The translations under genes and the position numbers were made by a program. Below, one piece after another: positions 9,173-20,010 of a DNA stretch of 64,000 bases. The notes under the pieces are model-generated. The model saw nothing but the letters and a program-made list of their open reading frames with translations. It was not told the origin of the DNA and made no database searches. The stretch is from Salipaludibacillus keqinensis (GTDB lineage Bacteria; Bacillota; Bacilli; Bacillales; Salisediminibacteriaceae), in the NCBI RefSeq assembly GCF_003226325.1, contig NZ_PDOD01000002.1:744001-808000 (forward strand), in the 5' to 3' direction. Positions within the stretch are counted from its first letter, which is position 1; each line of letters starts with the position of its first letter.

Positions 9173-10102
9173 TTATTCCAATTCTTCTTTGACTTTATCA
9201 AGTACTTCTTTTGCTCCCTCGTTCAGCATCTTCTCTGCTGCCTGTTTTCCAATCGCCACAGGGTCATTTCCCGTAACTGTTTCTTTAAAAATAGTTTGTC
9301 CGTCCGGGGAAGCAACTAAAGCGGTTAGCGTCACTTGATTATCCTTTTCTAACTGAGCATAACCTGCAATTGGTACTTGGCATCCGCCTTCAACGGTGTG
9401 AAGGAAAGACCGCTCAGCAGCTACTGTTCTTTCTGTTTCAGGATGGTTAATATGAGCAAGAAGAGATCGTAAATCTTTATCTTCTTCTCGACATTCAATC
9501 CCTAATGCTCCTTGACCAACGGCTGGAAGGCATATAGTCGGATCTAGAAATTCCGTCACGATGTCTTCTGTCCACCCAACTCGTTCTAGTCCAGCAGCAG
9601 CAAGGATAATTGCGTCAAACTCCTCTTCCCGGCATTTGCGTAACCTTGTGTCAATATTTCCTCGTATCCACTGAATTTTCAAATCAGGGCGCTGAGCAAG
9701 AACTTGCGCACTCCGTCTAAGACTGCTCGTTCCAACAATGGATCCTGGAGGTAATTCCATCAACGTTTCGCCACTATTGGAAATGAATGCGTCTCGTGGA
9801 TCCACTCTGTCGGGAACAGCACCAATCACAAGCCCGTCAGACATTTCAGAAGGCAAGTCTTTCATGCTGTGGACAGCCATATCAATTTCACCGTCGTACA
9901 TCGCTTTTTCAATCTCTTTAACGAATAGACCTTTTCCGCCTACTTTCGATAAGGTAACATCAAGAATTTTATCTCCTTTTGTCACAATCTCTTTGATCTC
10001 AAACTCATAAGGGAGGTTTAAAGCGTTTAATTGATCAATCACCCATCTAGTTTGAGTCATGGCTAAATTACTTCTTCTTGAACCTATTACTACTTTTCTC
10101 AT
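9173..10102 (-). CDS. hemC: Porphobilinogen deaminase (hydroxymethylbilane synthase)
   Basis: HemC polymerises four porphobilinogens into hydroxymethylbilane. Family motifs are [17 protein letters not shown] at the start, [11 protein letters not shown] (about 81), [13 protein letters not shown] (about 125) and [13 protein letters not shown] (about 240), whose cysteine carries the dipyrromethane cofactor. The 309-residue length is normal. It is the third gene of hemAXCDBL. Confidence 0.98.
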   Translation of the reverse strand: MRKVVIGSRRSNLAMTQTRWVIDQLNALNLPYEFEIKEIVTKGDKILDVTLSKVGGKGLFVKEIEKAMYDGEIDMAVHSMKDLPSEMSDGLVIGAVPDRVDPRDAFISNSGETLMELPPGSIVGTSSLRRSAQVLAQRPDLKIQWIRGNIDTRLRKCREEEFDAIILAAAGLERVGWTEDIVTEFLDPTICLPAVGQGALGIECREEDKDLRSLLAHINHPETERTVAAERSFLHTVEGGCQVPIAGYAQLEKDNQVTLTALVASPDGQTIFKETVTGNDPVAIGKQAAEKMLNEGAKEVLDKVKEELE

Positions 10103-10180
10103 GTAGAACCTCCGTTGTACTTATAAATATCTTTTATTCTAATCAACTTTCCCAATGACTGTCATGGGTTATGTATCTAT

Positions 10181-11002
10181 CTACCAAATATGAAATTCTG
10201 AAAACGAACTGGATAAAAAGTAATTAATCAATAAGACTAGAAACGCAGCGATGTTTAATAGTGCTAAATTGTAGCCTCTCTTTTTCTTGACTTGATACTG
10301 AAATAAATATATCCCGTATACAATAAGAACAATAAAAGAGCTCAACACTTTTAAATCATACCAAGGGATCGTTTCAAACTTGATCCAAGCCCAAATCATC
10401 CCAAGAATAAGACCAATTAACATCAATGGAAATCCGATTAATGCGAAAATAAACGATCTCTTTTCTAGATTTGATAAATTTCCTGTTCTTGTCATCCGTT
10501 CTCCCCACCGTTTCTTCTTTAACATTTGATGCTGTAGAAAATATAGCATCGAAAAAGAGAACGATAAAGTAAACGTGGCATAGGACAGCAACAAGACGAC
10601 CACATGAATAATCAGCAGTTCTAAAATAAATAATTCAGCTAATTGTGAAGATACATCGCCTGCTGGAGCAAAAATACTGATGGTCAGTACAGAAAAACCA
10701 ATTAAATTGACGAAAAAAATAAGAAAATCCATCCGATACAATCGGTTAATAATAAGAGAGAACGTCACAAGAATCCAGGCATAGAAAAACATCCCTTCAA
10801 ATATCGTCATAATTGGCAGACGACTATATTCAAGCGCTCTCAATCCTAAAAATACCAATTGTAAGATCCAGACAATAGAAAGCAACCAGAAGGCAATTCG
10901 ATTCACCTTCTGGTTGTTTTGTATAAAATCAATAAAGTATCCGAGTACACTCAGACAATAAAATACGATGATGAGGATATATAGCAAATTTAAACCTAAC
11001 AT
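10181..11002 (-). CDS. hemX: HemX, CcsA-like membrane protein modulating HemA
   Basis: This 273-residue protein has about eight hydrophobic segments and belongs to the cytochrome c assembly (CcsA/HemX) superfamily; the sequence between the helices (AWILVTFSLIINRLYRM, WYDLKVLSSFIVLIVYGIYL) fits. In B. subtilis HemX lowers the amount of HemA post-transcriptionally. It lies between hemA and hemC as in B. subtilis, 15 bases downstream of hemA. Function here is by homology and position. Confidence 0.92.
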   Translation of the reverse strand: MLGLNLLYILIIVFYCLSVLGYFIDFIQNNQKVNRIAFWLLSIVWILQLVFLGLRALEYSRLPIMTIFEGMFFYAWILVTFSLIINRLYRMDFLIFFVNLIGFSVLTISIFAPAGDVSSQLAELFILELLIIHVVVLLLSYATFTLSFSFSMLYFLQHQMLKKKRWGERMTRTGNLSNLEKRSFIFALIGFPLMLIGLILGMIWAWIKFETIPWYDLKVLSSFIVLIVYGIYLFQYQVKKKRGYNLALLNIAAFLVLLINYFLSSSFSEFHIW

Positions 11003-11017
11003 GCTCCAATCCCCTCT

Positions 11018-12406
11018 CTAGAAAGAGCGGGCGACCGCTTCGCTTTGCGCAGCCAATTTTGATTTCCGTTTCTGAATATTCCACTCTCGCTCAATTCTGT
11101 TGATCTGAATATCACAAGCTAACACATTTTCTTGTTTCATTAATTGTTCTTCAAGAGCAAATACTCTTGTCATATAAGCGAGCAATTCCTCTGAGTTTTC
11201 TTCTTCCGGTACTTCTTTTAGCGCCGTAATCGGATCACGCAGAAGCTGATTAATCACACTCTTCATATGTTTCCTAATAACCTTCTTTTCCCGATCAGAT
11301 AGACTGGATAGTTTTCTTTCAAGACTTTCCATCGTATCAGATTGGATCGCTGTAGCCTTGTCACGAAGAGCAGTAATAACTGGAACAACACCTAATGTAT
11401 CCAACCATTGTCCAAAATAAACTAGCTCTTCTTCAACCATAAGTTCAATCTTTTCAGCTTCTTGTTTTCTATCTTCAAGATTTGCAGCTACAATGCCTTG
11501 CAAATCATCTATATCATACAAGTACACATTATCAAGATCAGCAAGTTCCGGATCTAAGTCTCTAGGAACAGCTATATCAACTAGAAACAGCGGACGACCG
11601 TTTCTTTTCTTGATTAATTGCTTCACTTCTTCTTTATGAATAACATAATCTTTTGAACCTGTTGAGCTAATTAAAATATCCGTAGATTCAAGAGAGTTGT
11701 CTAAGTGACTAATATCTTCTGCTTTACCAAGAAATTTCTTCGCTAATTCCTCAGCTTTTTGTTTCGTTCTATTAATCACAGTTATATCATTTACCCCACT
11801 TGAAGACAAATGTTTTGCCGTCAATTCACTCATTTTACCGGCGCCCATAATTAAAACCTTTTTATCTTTAAAGTCACCGAATATTTTCTTGCCAAGCTCT
11901 ACAGCAGCATAACTGACAGATACAGCATTTTCCCCAATCGCAGTATCGGAGTGCGCTCTTTTAGCAAGGGTAATCGCCTGTTTAAATAAGTGATTAAAGA
12001 TGGTTCCAGTTGTTTGTTGCTTTTGTGCCGCTAAAAAACCTGTGCGAACTTGTCCAAGTATTTGTGTCTCACCTAAAATCATCGAATCGAGACCGCAGCT
12101 TACCCTGAAAAGGTGCTCAATCGCATGCTCATCTTCACGGATTTGCAAATAATGACTGAATTCTTCTTTTTCAATACCGAACCAGTCAGCAAGAAAAACT
12201 TTCGTATAATAACGACCTGTATGCAATTGATCTGCTACAACGTAAATTTCTGTACGGTTACAGGTCGAAACAACCACACATTCTAACACGCTTTTGGATT
12301 GGCGTAATGTTGTTAACGCTTCGTCAAGATCATCTTGGAAAGAAAATTTCTCTCGTATTTCTACTGGAGTTGTTTTATAATTCAAACTGGTTACTAGAAT
12401 ATGCAT
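11018..12406 (-). CDS. hemA: Glutamyl-tRNA reductase
   Basis: HemA reduces glutamyl-tRNA to glutamate-1-semialdehyde and commits carbon to tetrapyrroles. The catalytic cysteine lies in [13 protein letters not shown] (about residue 50). The [16 protein letters not shown] motif (about 108) and the NADPH-binding segment [18 protein letters not shown] (about 185) are present. The long C-terminal dimerisation helices complete the usual 462-residue length. The start ATG follows AGGGGGGTGA. It heads the hem operon and is preceded by a good sigma-A promoter. Confidence 0.98.
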   Translation of the reverse strand: MHILVTSLNYKTTPVEIREKFSFQDDLDEALTTLRQSKSVLECVVVSTCNRTEIYVVADQLHTGRYYTKVFLADWFGIEKEEFSHYLQIREDEHAIEHLFRVSCGLDSMILGETQILGQVRTGFLAAQKQQTTGTIFNHLFKQAITLAKRAHSDTAIGENAVSVSYAAVELGKKIFGDFKDKKVLIMGAGKMSELTAKHLSSSGVNDITVINRTKQKAEELAKKFLGKAEDISHLDNSLESTDILISSTGSKDYVIHKEEVKQLIKKRNGRPLFLVDIAVPRDLDPELADLDNVYLYDIDDLQGIVAANLEDRKQEAEKIELMVEEELVYFGQWLDTLGVVPVITALRDKATAIQSDTMESLERKLSSLSDREKKVIRKHMKSVINQLLRDPITALKEVPEEENSEELLAYMTRVFALEEQLMKQENVLACDIQINRIEREWNIQKRKSKLAAQSEAVARSF

Positions 12407-12438
12407 ATGGTCACCCCCCTGACTTCAAACCGACATCT

Positions 12439-12467
12439 ATTTTACATTGTTTATCTTAATATGACAA
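12439..12467 (-). promoter_or_regulatory. Sigma-A promoter of the hem operon
   Basis: On the minus strand TTGTCA (12462-12467) and TAAAAT (12439-12444) are 17 bases apart, about 30 bases upstream of hemA. This is a strong sigma-A match. No complete PerR box, as known at B. subtilis hemA, was found; only TTATATTATAA further upstream (about 12502-12512). Confidence 0.8.
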
Positions 12468-12685
12468 AAAATTGTTTTTGTACGTTTATGAATAACTCGT
12501 CTTATATTATAACATTTTTAATCTGAACACAATAAATCTAATGCTTTTTTTCTAGTGAAAACTTTGTGACAAGGCTGACAATGACTTCCTATGTGTGAAA
12601 ATTATTCTATGTTTAAATGATATCTTGCCCTAAAAGACTGTTTTTAGTCACTTAATTCTGCTAAATCGAAGGAGCTACCCTTACT

Positions 12686-13171
12686 ATGAAATCAAATCGG
12701 ACACTACCTGGAGTGATGTTAATCATTGTGGGAATTTATTTTTTATCCCAACAGTTTGATTTTTCACTTCCTTATACAGATATTCTTCTTAAATGGCCTT
12801 CAATCCTATTATTCTTTGGCCTCGCCCTAACTTTTCAAGGTTTCTCAAACCGAGATGACCATAAAATGTTCTCAGGGATCGTTTTACTAGGTTTCGGGAT
12901 ATTATTTCACGCTATACATACATTTGAATATTGGAATTTTCAATGGCCCTATTTCACGTTAGTCATTGCCATCGCTTTTCTATGTAAATATTTTGTTAAT
13001 AAACGAGACGGGGCTGCAACGGGAATCATTCTTTTGCTCATATCTGCATCTGCGTTGTTCTTCACTTCAATTATGGAGTGGCTTCATTCCATCCATCCAG
13101 CATTAGATTCTTATTGGTCAGTGATTCTTATTCTAGTAGGACTATACCTTTTATTTTTTCGTAAAAAATAG
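12686..13171 (+). CDS. ysxD: Small integral membrane protein, YsxD-like by position
   Basis: This 161-residue protein is almost entirely hydrophobic, with about five to six membrane segments (for example TLPGVMLIIVGIYFLSQQF, ILLKWPSILLFFGLALTF, VILILVGLYLLFFRKK) and a repeated G-I-x-F pattern like LiaF/LiaI-type membrane modules. It occupies the hemA-ysxC interval where B. subtilis has ysxD, so I use that name provisionally. Function is unknown. The start follows GAAGGAG. It is divergent from hemA and convergent with ysxC, with a terminator directly after it. Confidence 0.65.
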   Translation: MKSNRTLPGVMLIIVGIYFLSQQFDFSLPYTDILLKWPSILLFFGLALTFQGFSNRDDHKMFSGIVLLGFGILFHAIHTFEYWNFQWPYFTLVIAIAFLCKYFVNKRDGAATGIILLLISASALFFTSIMEWLHSIHPALDSYWSVILILVGLYLLFFRKK

Positions 13172-13191
13172 CTGTAATGTCACATTAACAC

Positions 13192-13230
13192 AAAGTGAGC
13201 CCTTCAAGATGTGAAGTAGCTCACTTTTTT
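13192..13230 (+). terminator. Terminator after the ysxD-like gene
   Basis: AAAGTGAGC and GCTCACTTT form a stem with an inner TTCA/TGAA pairing, followed by a run of seven T. It ends the + strand gene and lies downstream of ysxC on the other strand. Confidence 0.85.
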
Positions 13231-13267
13231 TGTGAAGGTTTTTGAATCAGATAACCTCTTTAAAAGA

Positions 13268-13903
13268 TTAGCTAGGTTCATTCTCTTCATCGTTCTCTTT
13301 CGGAAAACGCTCTGTCTTTGAAAATAGCAGTTGCGTGATTTCCTTCCAAGCTCGGTCTTTACCGTAGGCAGTTTCAGAAGAAAATAATATAACTGGATCT
13401 TCTTTGTCCACTTGGAGCCCTTCTCTGATTTGCTTAATATGTTTATCCCATTTCCCTTTAGAAATTTTATCAGCCTTCGTTGCAACGATGATTACAGGGA
13501 GGTCATGATGTTTCAACCAGTCATACATCATCTCATCATCAACCGTTGGCTTGTGTCTTGCATCAATGAGTTGAACGACGCCTTTTAACTGTTCTCTCTT
13601 TTCAAAATAACTTTCCATCGTACGACCCCAAGCTTCACGTTCCGATTTAGATACTTTGGCGTAACCGTATCCTGGAACATCGACAAAATGGAAACGGTCA
13701 TTAATGAAGTAGAAATTCAATGTCTGAGTCTTTCCAGGACGTTGAGACGTTCTAGCTAATCCTTTACGAGTTAACAATGTATTAATAAATGAGGACTTGC
13801 CCACATTCGAGCGTCCTGAGAGAGCCACTTCAGGATAAGGCCCTCCGGGAAATTGATGATCTTTCGCTGCACTTATAATTAATTCTGCGCTTGTTGTTTT
13901 CAT
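13268..13903 (-). CDS. ysxC: Ribosome biogenesis GTPase YsxC/EngB
   Basis: YsxC (YihA/EngB) is an essential GTPase for 50S subunit assembly. All G motifs are visible: [10 protein letters not shown] (G1, about residue 30), TQRPGKTQT (switch I region, about 52), [10 protein letters not shown] (G3), VATKADK (G4, about 143) and FSSETAYG (G5, about 173). The length (211) is slightly longer than B. subtilis owing to an acidic tail. It abuts lonA exactly: the lonA stop is immediately followed by the ysxC ATG, so the two are translationally coupled as in B. subtilis. Confidence 0.97.
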   Translation of the reverse strand: MKTTSAELIISAAKDHQFPGGPYPEVALSGRSNVGKSSFINTLLTRKGLARTSQRPGKTQTLNFYFINDRFHFVDVPGYGYAKVSKSEREAWGRTMESYFEKREQLKGVVQLIDARHKPTVDDEMMYDWLKHHDLPVIIVATKADKISKGKWDKHIKQIREGLQVDKEDPVILFSSETAYGKDRAWKEITQLLFSKTERFPKENDEENEPS

Positions 13904-16225
13904 TTATTTATTCCCTACCAATGCATGTTTGAGTACCTCATCTAAGTGTGAAACTGGAATAAACGTCAGGTCATCCCGCACACTGTCCGGGATATCTTCC
14001 AAGTCTTTCTCATTATCTTTTGGCATAATGATATGGGTTAATCCTGCGCGATGAGCACTCATAGATTTTTCTTTCAATCCTCCTATAGGAAGAACTCGAC
14101 CTCGGAGAGTAATTTCCCCTGTCATCCCAACTTCTCGTCGAACCGCACGATTCGTTAAAGCTGAAATAAGGGCTGTCGCCATCGTGATCCCAGCAGAAGG
14201 CCCATCTTTTGGTACTGCCCCTTCTGGAACGTGGATATGGATATCGTTCTTTTCATTAAAACTTGGATCGATCGATAACTCTTCTGACTTAGACCGAATA
14301 TAACTGAATGCAGCTTGAGCCGATTCTTTCATAACATCTCCAAGTTTCCCTGTTAACGTTAATTTTCCTTTACCAGGAGCTATAGACACTTCAATAGTTA
14401 ACGTGTCTCCTCCGGCAACTGTATAGGCTAAACCTGTCGCTGCTCCAATTTGATTTTCTGATTCCGCTTTTCCGTAACGGAATTTCGGTTTTCCTAACAT
14501 CTGCTCGATCGTTTTATCAGTTACGACTACACGTTTTTTCTCATTGGAGACAATCATTTTAGCAGCTTTTCTGCAAATCGTGGCCATTTGTCTCTCTAAA
14601 TTTCTTACTCCAGCTTCTCTCGTGTAATAACGAATCACTTTTAAAATAGCTTCATCTTTTACTTGAAGTTTGCTTTTGGTTAAGCCATGTTCCTTCAATT
14701 GTTTAGGCAAGAGATAACCTTTAGCAATTTCCATTTTTTCCACTTCCGTGTAGCCTGGAATATGGATGACTTCCATACGATCTTTTAATGGAGCAGGAAT
14801 TGCACCAATATTGTTCGCTGTAGTGACGAACATGACTTTTGACAAATCATAAGGTTCTTCAATGAAGTGATCGCTAAAAGTATTATTTTGTTCCGGATCC
14901 AACACTTCTAGTAAAGCAGAAGAAGGATCTCCTCTAAAGTCGTTGGCCATTTTATCTATTTCATCTAGTAAAAAGACTGGGTTAACACTGCCTGCCTTCT
15001 TCATTCCTTGAATAATACGACCTGGCATAGAGCCCACATACGTCCGGCGATGCCCTCGAATTTCAGCTTCATCACGAACGCCCCCTAAAGACATCCGCAC
15101 AAAATTACGATCTAAGGACCTTGCGATCGATCTGGCTAGAGAAGTCTTCCCTACTCCTGGAGGTCCCGCTAAACAAAGAATAGGTCCTTTAAGTTCTTTC
15201 GTAAGCTGCTGCACAGCTAAGTACTCTAACACTCGTTCTTTCACTTTTTCAAGGCCATAATGGTCTTCATCTAATATAACTTCCGAACGATGTATATCAA
15301 GCAAGTCAGTAGTTTCTTTGTTCCAAGGAATTTGCACGAGCCATTCAATATAGTTTCTGATCACGGAACTTTCTGCAGAACTTGCAGGCATTTTTTCGTA
15401 CCGCTTCAATTCTTTGTATGCTTTTTCTTCCACAGATTCGGGCATGCTCGCTTTTTCAATCTTTTCAGTCAATTCCTCTATGTCGCCTTCCTTGCCTTCA
15501 CGATCACCTAATTCCTTTTGGATCGCTTTCATCTGTTCACGTAAATAATATTCCTTTTGCGTCTTTTCCATCGATTTCTTTACACGTTGACCGATTTTCT
15601 TTTCTAGCCCTAGTACTTCTCTCTCGTTGCTTAAAATGTCCAATATTTGAGCTATGCGATCGTTCACTGCAATTGTTTCAAGAATCTCTTGTTTCTGAAC
15701 AATTTTAAGGGGCAAATGTGAAGATATAATGTCAGCCAATCTTCCAGGCTCACTGATATCTGAAACAGATGCGAACGTTTCTTGTGAAATCTTCTTCGAT
15801 ATTTGAATATATTGTTCAAATTGTTCCAGAACATTGCGCATCATCGCTTGTTCTTCAACGGTCGCTTCTTGCCGTTCTTCTATCAATTCCACTTCTACTT
15901 CAGATAAGTCTTCATGATCAATATAATTTTCAATATACCCACGCTGAAGGCCTTCTACAAGGACACGAATAGTTCCATTCGGCAGCTTAAGCATTTGATT
16001 CACTTTAGCTAATGTACCAACAGAATAAATATCTTTCTCTTCAGGTTCATCTGTGGAAATTTCTCGCTGTGTGGCAAGAAAAATTTCATTGTCTTCCACC
16101 ATCGCCTTTTCCAACGCTTGAACGGACTTTTTTCGACCTACATCCAAATGAAGAACCATTGTCGGATACACAAGTAATCCTCTTAATGGAAGTAGTGGTA
16201 TTTTTCTCAATGTTTGTTCGCTCAT
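13904..16225 (-). CDS. lonA: ATP-dependent protease LonA
   Basis: LonA degrades misfolded and regulatory proteins in the cytosol. Domains in order: substrate-binding N-domain (about 1-200), coiled region (about 205-300), AAA+ module with Walker [10 protein letters not shown] (about 355) and Walker [10 protein letters not shown] (about 415), and the C-terminal Ser-Lys protease with [15 protein letters not shown] (catalytic Ser about 678) and [14 protein letters not shown] (catalytic Lys about 721). The length of 773 is typical. The start ATG follows GGAGGTG. It is directly followed by ysxC and has its own upstream region, including a 14-bp palindrome at 16252-16265. Confidence 0.98.
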   Translation of the reverse strand: MSEQTLRKIPLLPLRGLLVYPTMVLHLDVGRKKSVQALEKAMVEDNEIFLATQREISTDEPEEKDIYSVGTLAKVNQMLKLPNGTIRVLVEGLQRGYIENYIDHEDLSEVEVELIEERQEATVEEQAMMRNVLEQFEQYIQISKKISQETFASVSDISEPGRLADIISSHLPLKIVQKQEILETIAVNDRIAQILDILSNEREVLGLEKKIGQRVKKSMEKTQKEYYLREQMKAIQKELGDREGKEGDIEELTEKIEKASMPESVEEKAYKELKRYEKMPASSAESSVIRNYIEWLVQIPWNKETTDLLDIHRSEVILDEDHYGLEKVKERVLEYLAVQQLTKELKGPILCLAGPPGVGKTSLARSIARSLDRNFVRMSLGGVRDEAEIRGHRRTYVGSMPGRIIQGMKKAGSVNPVFLLDEIDKMANDFRGDPSSALLEVLDPEQNNTFSDHFIEEPYDLSKVMFVTTANNIGAIPAPLKDRMEVIHIPGYTEVEKMEIAKGYLLPKQLKEHGLTKSKLQVKDEAILKVIRYYTREAGVRNLERQMATICRKAAKMIVSNEKKRVVVTDKTIEQMLGKPKFRYGKAESENQIGAATGLAYTVAGGDTLTIEVSIAPGKGKLTLTGKLGDVMKESAQAAFSYIRSKSEELSIDPSFNEKNDIHIHVPEGAVPKDGPSAGITMATALISALTNRAVRREVGMTGEITLRGRVLPIGGLKEKSMSAHRAGLTHIIMPKDNEKDLEDIPDSVRDDLTFIPVSHLDEVLKHALVGNK

Positions 16226-16251
16226 ATGTAAAACACCTCCGTATTTTCCAT

Positions 16252-16265
16252 ACTCTATTTAGAGT
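16252..16265. repeat. Perfect 14-bp palindrome in the lonA leader
   Basis: ACTCTATTTAGAGT is a perfect inverted repeat about 30 bases upstream of the lonA start. It could be an operator half-overlapping the promoter region. No CtsR-type direct repeat was found. Function is unknown and the length is short enough to occur by chance. Confidence 0.35.
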
Positions 16266-16382
16266 TGGAGGCTTATCACCAACAGTTTTTAGTGAAAGCC
16301 TTCTTCGTATAATTGTTCGTCTTCACCGCGTACATCCCTCTCTAACAAGGGGGTGAAGAACTATAAATGGAGTAGACCCTTC

Positions 16383-16416
16383 GCAAAAACGACGTCATCC
16401 CATTGGATCACGTCTT
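16383..16416 (-). terminator. Terminator after lonB
   Basis: On the minus strand GACGTGATCC and GGGATGACGTC pair around AAT with small bulges, followed by GTTTTTG. It lies about 30 bases after the lonB stop and separates lonB from lonA. Confidence 0.6.
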
Positions 16417-16443
16417 AGGGGCTAACCTGATGCTTGTTCAATT

Positions 16444-18129
16444 TTATCCTATTGTCCCTTCTTTGTCTAACAATGCAACAGATGAAAGGATTGCTTCTTG
16501 TTTCTCTTCCCTTTGCTTGTCTTTTACCTTTAATGTGAAATCAAAAACTTCCTTTAAATGATCAACAGGATAAATTGAAATCCCTTCCATTTCTGTTAAG
16601 ATTGATTGACAATTGGCTTTTGGAATAATGACTTTCTTTATTCCAGCCTGTTTGGCTGCCTCAACTTTAGCAACGATGCCCCCTACTGGTTTCACGTCTC
16701 CATGGATCCCTACTTCGCCAGTCATCGCCACTGAATACGGTACTGGAATTTGATGAATGGCCGAATAAATAGCGGTTGCCATCGTAATTCCCGCCGAAGG
16801 TCCATCTACAGGGACTCCCCCTGGGAAATTAACGTGGAGCTGATAATCTCCTATCTGGACACCCATATGCTGTAGGACTGTTAATACATTCTCCACAGAG
16901 CTTTTGGCCATGCTTTTACGTTTCATTGTCCTCATTTGATTGCCTGTGCTTTCTTCATCTGCGATTCCCGTAACGGTAATTGACCCAAGTCCTTCTTTCT
17001 TTATGGCGGTCACTTCAAGATCCAATACAAAGCCTACCCCAGGTCCACCAACAGCTAAGCCATTTACAAAGCCAATTTTATCAAATGGTGATATTTTCTT
17101 TTCCATCCTAGGAGATTGTTGACCTGCATGGATGACCCACTCCAAATCAAGGGAACGGAGAACATTTCTTCCTTCATTCAGGGCAATTCCAGCTGAGAGT
17201 TGAATCATATTGACCGCTTCTCTCCCGTTTGTGGCATATCTCGCTACCAACTCATAGACCGTTTCTTCTACATGAAAATTCAATTGTTTGATCGCCTTTT
17301 TCGCTACCACTTTCACTTCTTCCGGAGTTAAGTCCCTGAAATAAACCTCAACACACCGAGAGCGAATAGCAGGGGGGATTTCTTCAGGCCGTCTCGTCGT
17401 TGCTGCAATTAACCTGAAATCTGCTGGTAGTCCTTTTTGAAAGATGTCGTGGATATGATCTGGAATTTGTTTGTTCTCTTCATGGTAATAAGCACTTTCT
17501 AAAAACACTTTCCGCTCCTCTAACACTTTCAATAATTTGTTTATTTGTATGGAATGCAATTCGCCTATTTCATCAATAAATAATACTCCACCGTGGGCCT
17601 TGGTTACTGCACCTTGTTTAGGTTGAGGAATCCCCGCTTGCCCCATAGCTCCTGCCCCTTGATAAATAGGATCGTGTACTGATCCAATAAGAGGATCTGC
17701 TATCCCACGTTCATCAAACCTCGCAGTCGCTCCATCTAGTTCGACGAAAACAGAGTTTCTCGTAAAAGGTGAGTGAGCATTTCTCTTAGCTTCCTCTAAG
17801 ACCAATCTAGCCGCTGCAGTCTTCCCTACACCCGGCGGCCCGTAAATAATCACATGCTGAGGGTTCGGTCCGCATATGGCTGCCTTTAAAGAGCGAATCC
17901 CATACTCTTGTCCGACCACGTCGGCAAAAGATTTAGGACGAACTCTCTCTGATAAAGGTTCAGTTAATTTTATCTGTCTTAAACGTCTTAGCTGTTCCAT
18001 CTCTTTTTGAGATTCTTTATCGACGGATACTCGCTGAGTTCGTTGATTTCTTAGCAAATTCCAGAAATAGAGACCAATCACCACACCGAAAAAAAGCTGG
18101 ATAAGAAACGCAAATCCTGTTAAGGTCAT
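16444..18129 (-). CDS. lonB: Forespore Lon-like protease LonB
   Basis: LonB is a Lon-family protease that lacks the large N-domain and has an N-terminal membrane segment (GFAFLIQLFFGVVIGLYFW, residues 4-22). The AAA+ part has Walker [15 protein letters not shown] (about 96) and Walker B VLFIDEIGEL. The protease part has [13 protein letters not shown] (catalytic Ser) and VGGIVAKVEAAKQAG (catalytic Lys). I use the ATG at 18129, after AGGAGG; the N-terminus then matches B. subtilis LonB, and the longer ORF from 18192 has no support. In B. subtilis it is forespore-specific (sigma-F); a weak candidate site is listed. It lies between lonA and clpX as expected. Confidence 0.96.
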   Translation of the reverse strand: MTLTGFAFLIQLFFGVVIGLYFWNLLRNQRTQRVSVDKESQKEMEQLRRLRQIKLTEPLSERVRPKSFADVVGQEYGIRSLKAAICGPNPQHVIIYGPPGVGKTAAARLVLEEAKRNAHSPFTRNSVFVELDGATARFDERGIADPLIGSVHDPIYQGAGAMGQAGIPQPKQGAVTKAHGGVLFIDEIGELHSIQINKLLKVLEERKVFLESAYYHEENKQIPDHIHDIFQKGLPADFRLIAATTRRPEEIPPAIRSRCVEVYFRDLTPEEVKVVAKKAIKQLNFHVEETVYELVARYATNGREAVNMIQLSAGIALNEGRNVLRSLDLEWVIHAGQQSPRMEKKISPFDKIGFVNGLAVGGPGVGFVLDLEVTAIKKEGLGSITVTGIADEESTGNQMRTMKRKSMAKSSVENVLTVLQHMGVQIGDYQLHVNFPGGVPVDGPSAGITMATAIYSAIHQIPVPYSVAMTGEVGIHGDVKPVGGIVAKVEAAKQAGIKKVIIPKANCQSILTEMEGISIYPVDHLKEVFDFTLKVKDKQREEKQEAILSSVALLDKEGTIG

Positions 18130-18159
18130 TTTCCATCCTCCTGTAACTGTTTGTGAAAT

Positions 18160-18188
18160 TAGTGTTTCCGAACAGAATCGAGTTAATC
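18160..18188 (-). promoter_or_regulatory. Possible sigma-F promoter of lonB
   Basis: On the minus strand GGAAACACTA (18160-18169) fits the sigma-F/G -10 pattern GGNNANANTR. GATTA (18184-18188) lies 14 bases upstream as a weak -35. The position 30-60 bases before the lonB start and the known sigma-F control of B. subtilis lonB are supportive, but the -35 match is poor. Confidence 0.33.
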
Positions 18189-18250
18189 TCATTTTTCAAA
18201 GGAGGTAGAAATTAGTAAGTTTGATATGTGTGTAGAAAAGAAGCACATAA

Positions 18251-18280
18251 GAAAAGGCCTTCCTTTAAAAGGAAGACCTC
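18251..18280 (-). terminator. Terminator after clpX
   Basis: On the minus strand AGGTCTTCCTTTT and AAAGGAAGGCCTTTTC form a stable stem followed by T residues, a few bases after the clpX stop. Confidence 0.88.
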
Positions 18281-18286
18281 TATGAC

Positions 18287-19558
18287 TTATGCACTTTCTT
18301 TTGGCTCTTGTTGATCTTTTATTTCTTCACCGTTCTCAGATAGTAATGTCGGGCGTTTGTGGTCCCTTACCGTCTCATCCGTAATGATACACTTAGCAAT
18401 ATCATCTCGAGAAGGCAGTTCATACATAACATCGAGCATCATTGACTCAATAATAGACCTTAAACCACGAGCTCCTGTTTTACGTTCAATGGCTTGTTTC
18501 GCCACTTCACGAAGAGCATCATCAGAGAATTCCAGTTCAACATCATCCAACTCCAGTAACTTCTGATACTGTTTAACTAGAGCATTCTTAGGTTGTGTTA
18601 AAATTTCCATTAAAGCGGCCTCATCTAAATGCTCCAAGCTGGCAATAACCGGTAATCTTCCGATAAATTCGGGGATCAGTCCGTAACGAAGCAAGTCTTC
18701 AGGCAAGATTTTAGATAAATATTGTCCTTCTTGCAAATCTTCTTGCCCAACTTCAGAACCAAATCCAATCACTTTTTTACCTAAACGTCGTTTAATAATC
18801 TGATCGATTCCGTCAAAGGCACCACCAACAATAAACAGAACGTTAGTAGTATCAATCTGAATAAACTCTTGATGAGGATGCTTACGTCCTCCTTGAGGCG
18901 GTACACTTGCAGTCGTACCTTCAAGAATCTTCAGAAGTGCTTGTTGAACACCCTCACCTGATACATCTCTTGTAATGGATGGATTTTCTGATTTACGAGC
19001 TACTTTATCAATCTCATCAATATAAATGATTCCACGTTCAGCTTTTTCCACATCGTAATCAGCTGATTGAATCAATTTTAATAAAATATTCTCTACATCT
19101 TCCCCAACATACCCTGCTTCAGTTAGAGAAGTAGCGTCTGCAATCGCAAACGGAACATTCAAGATCCGCGCTAACGTTTGTGCCAAAAGTGTCTTCCCGC
19201 TTCCCGTAGGTCCGATTAGACAAATGTTACTTTTAGCCAATTCCACTTCGTCATTTTTTGAGCTGGAATTAACACGTTTATAGTGATTGTAAACAGCTAC
19301 TGAAAGTGTTTTCTTTGCTTGATCTTGACCGATCACGTAATCGTTTAGAATTTCACGAATTTCCTGCGGTTTAGGAATATCTTCCATTTCCACTTCTTCA
19401 TCCGTTCCAAGTTCTTCTTCAACAATTTCCGTACAAAGTTCAATACACTCATCACATATATATACGCCCGGGCCGGCCACTAACTTTCTTACTTGATCCT
19501 GTGTTTTACCACAAAAAGAACATTTCAATTGTCCTTTTTCTTCGTTAAATTTAAACAT
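18287..19558 (-). CDS. clpX: ATP-dependent Clp protease ATP-binding subunit ClpX
   Basis: ClpX unfolds tagged substrates for the ClpP peptidase. The N-terminal C4 zinc finger (CSFCGK at about residue 12, CDECIEL at about 35), Walker [15 protein letters not shown] (about 113), Walker [12 protein letters not shown] and the IGF loop that docks ClpP (VIGFGSEV, about 266) are present. The start is ATG at 19558, eight bases after AAGGGG, which gives the conserved [18 protein letters not shown]-terminus and 423 residues. It lies downstream of tig with its own probable promoter at 19737-19766. Confidence 0.98.
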   Translation of the reverse strand: MFKFNEEKGQLKCSFCGKTQDQVRKLVAGPGVYICDECIELCTEIVEEELGTDEEVEMEDIPKPQEIREILNDYVIGQDQAKKTLSVAVYNHYKRVNSSSKNDEVELAKSNICLIGPTGSGKTLLAQTLARILNVPFAIADATSLTEAGYVGEDVENILLKLIQSADYDVEKAERGIIYIDEIDKVARKSENPSITRDVSGEGVQQALLKILEGTTASVPPQGGRKHPHQEFIQIDTTNVLFIVGGAFDGIDQIIKRRLGKKVIGFGSEVGQEDLQEGQYLSKILPEDLLRYGLIPEFIGRLPVIASLEHLDEAALMEILTQPKNALVKQYQKLLELDDVELEFSDDALREVAKQAIERKTGARGLRSIIESMMLDVMYELPSRDDIAKCIITDETVRDHKRPTLLSENGEEIKDQQEPKESA

Positions 19559-19736
19559 CCTCTTCACCCCTTACGGTAAGATTGAAACATATTTTAATTA
19601 AGAAAACAATTCGTTCCCTCGCAAATTGTATGTTTACATTGTACGTCTGCATATGTGTTTTTAATCATAAAAGGACGATGAACTTTCACACAAATTTTAA
19701 ACAACAGCTTATTAATTCAGTTATCCTTCTCATTAA

Positions 19737-19766
19737 AGTGTACCATAATTTAGTTAAATATGATAA
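19737..19766 (-). promoter_or_regulatory. Probable clpX promoter with extended -10
   Basis: On the minus strand TTATCA (19761-19766) is followed after 18 bases by TACACT (19737-19742), preceded by TGG, giving an extended -10. It would give a leader of about 170 bases. Confidence 0.5.
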
Positions 19767-19954
19767 GAAAAGCACGAGGTATCCGATTAGTCGTAAACAC
19801 TTTCTGGAAAATAGATAGTCAATCATCTAATTATCAAAGGGTACATTTAGTTTGATCAATAATCACTTTAAGAACGCTGTTTCAATATGTAGTATGATTA
19901 AAGATTAGTGGTTAAATGATCTCCTTGTCAAATGTAAAGTCTTTATTTATGTAT

Positions 19955-19987
19955 AAAACAAGGCACGATTAACTCGCGCCCTGCCTT
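19955..19987 (-). terminator. Terminator after tig
   Basis: On the minus strand AAGGCAGGGCGCGA and TCGTGCCTT pair, with bulges, and are followed by GTTTTAT. It lies 25 bases after the tig stop. Confidence 0.65.
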
Positions 19988-20010
19988 CTTCTAATCATTC
20001 ACATTTATGA

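Larger units (their letters stand above)
19559..20010. other. 452-base gene-free interval between clpX and tig
   Basis: It holds the tig terminator (19955-19987) and a probable clpX promoter (19737-19766). The rest is AT-rich with no convincing ORF, RNA motif or repeat. A + strand ORF inside it has no credible ribosome binding site or family. Confidence 0.6.

Noticed and set aside
12500-12515. PerR box upstream of hemA
   Set aside because: TTATATTATAA is palindromic but lacks four bases of the PerR consensus TTATAATNATTATAA, and it lies upstream of the -35.
13204-13485. 93-residue ORF overlapping ysxC
   Set aside because: It lies out of frame inside ysxC and its terminator region, without a ribosome binding site or family features.
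14000-16225. Several + strand ORFs antisense to lonA
   Set aside because: They are shadows of the lonA codons, low in complexity, and lack sites.
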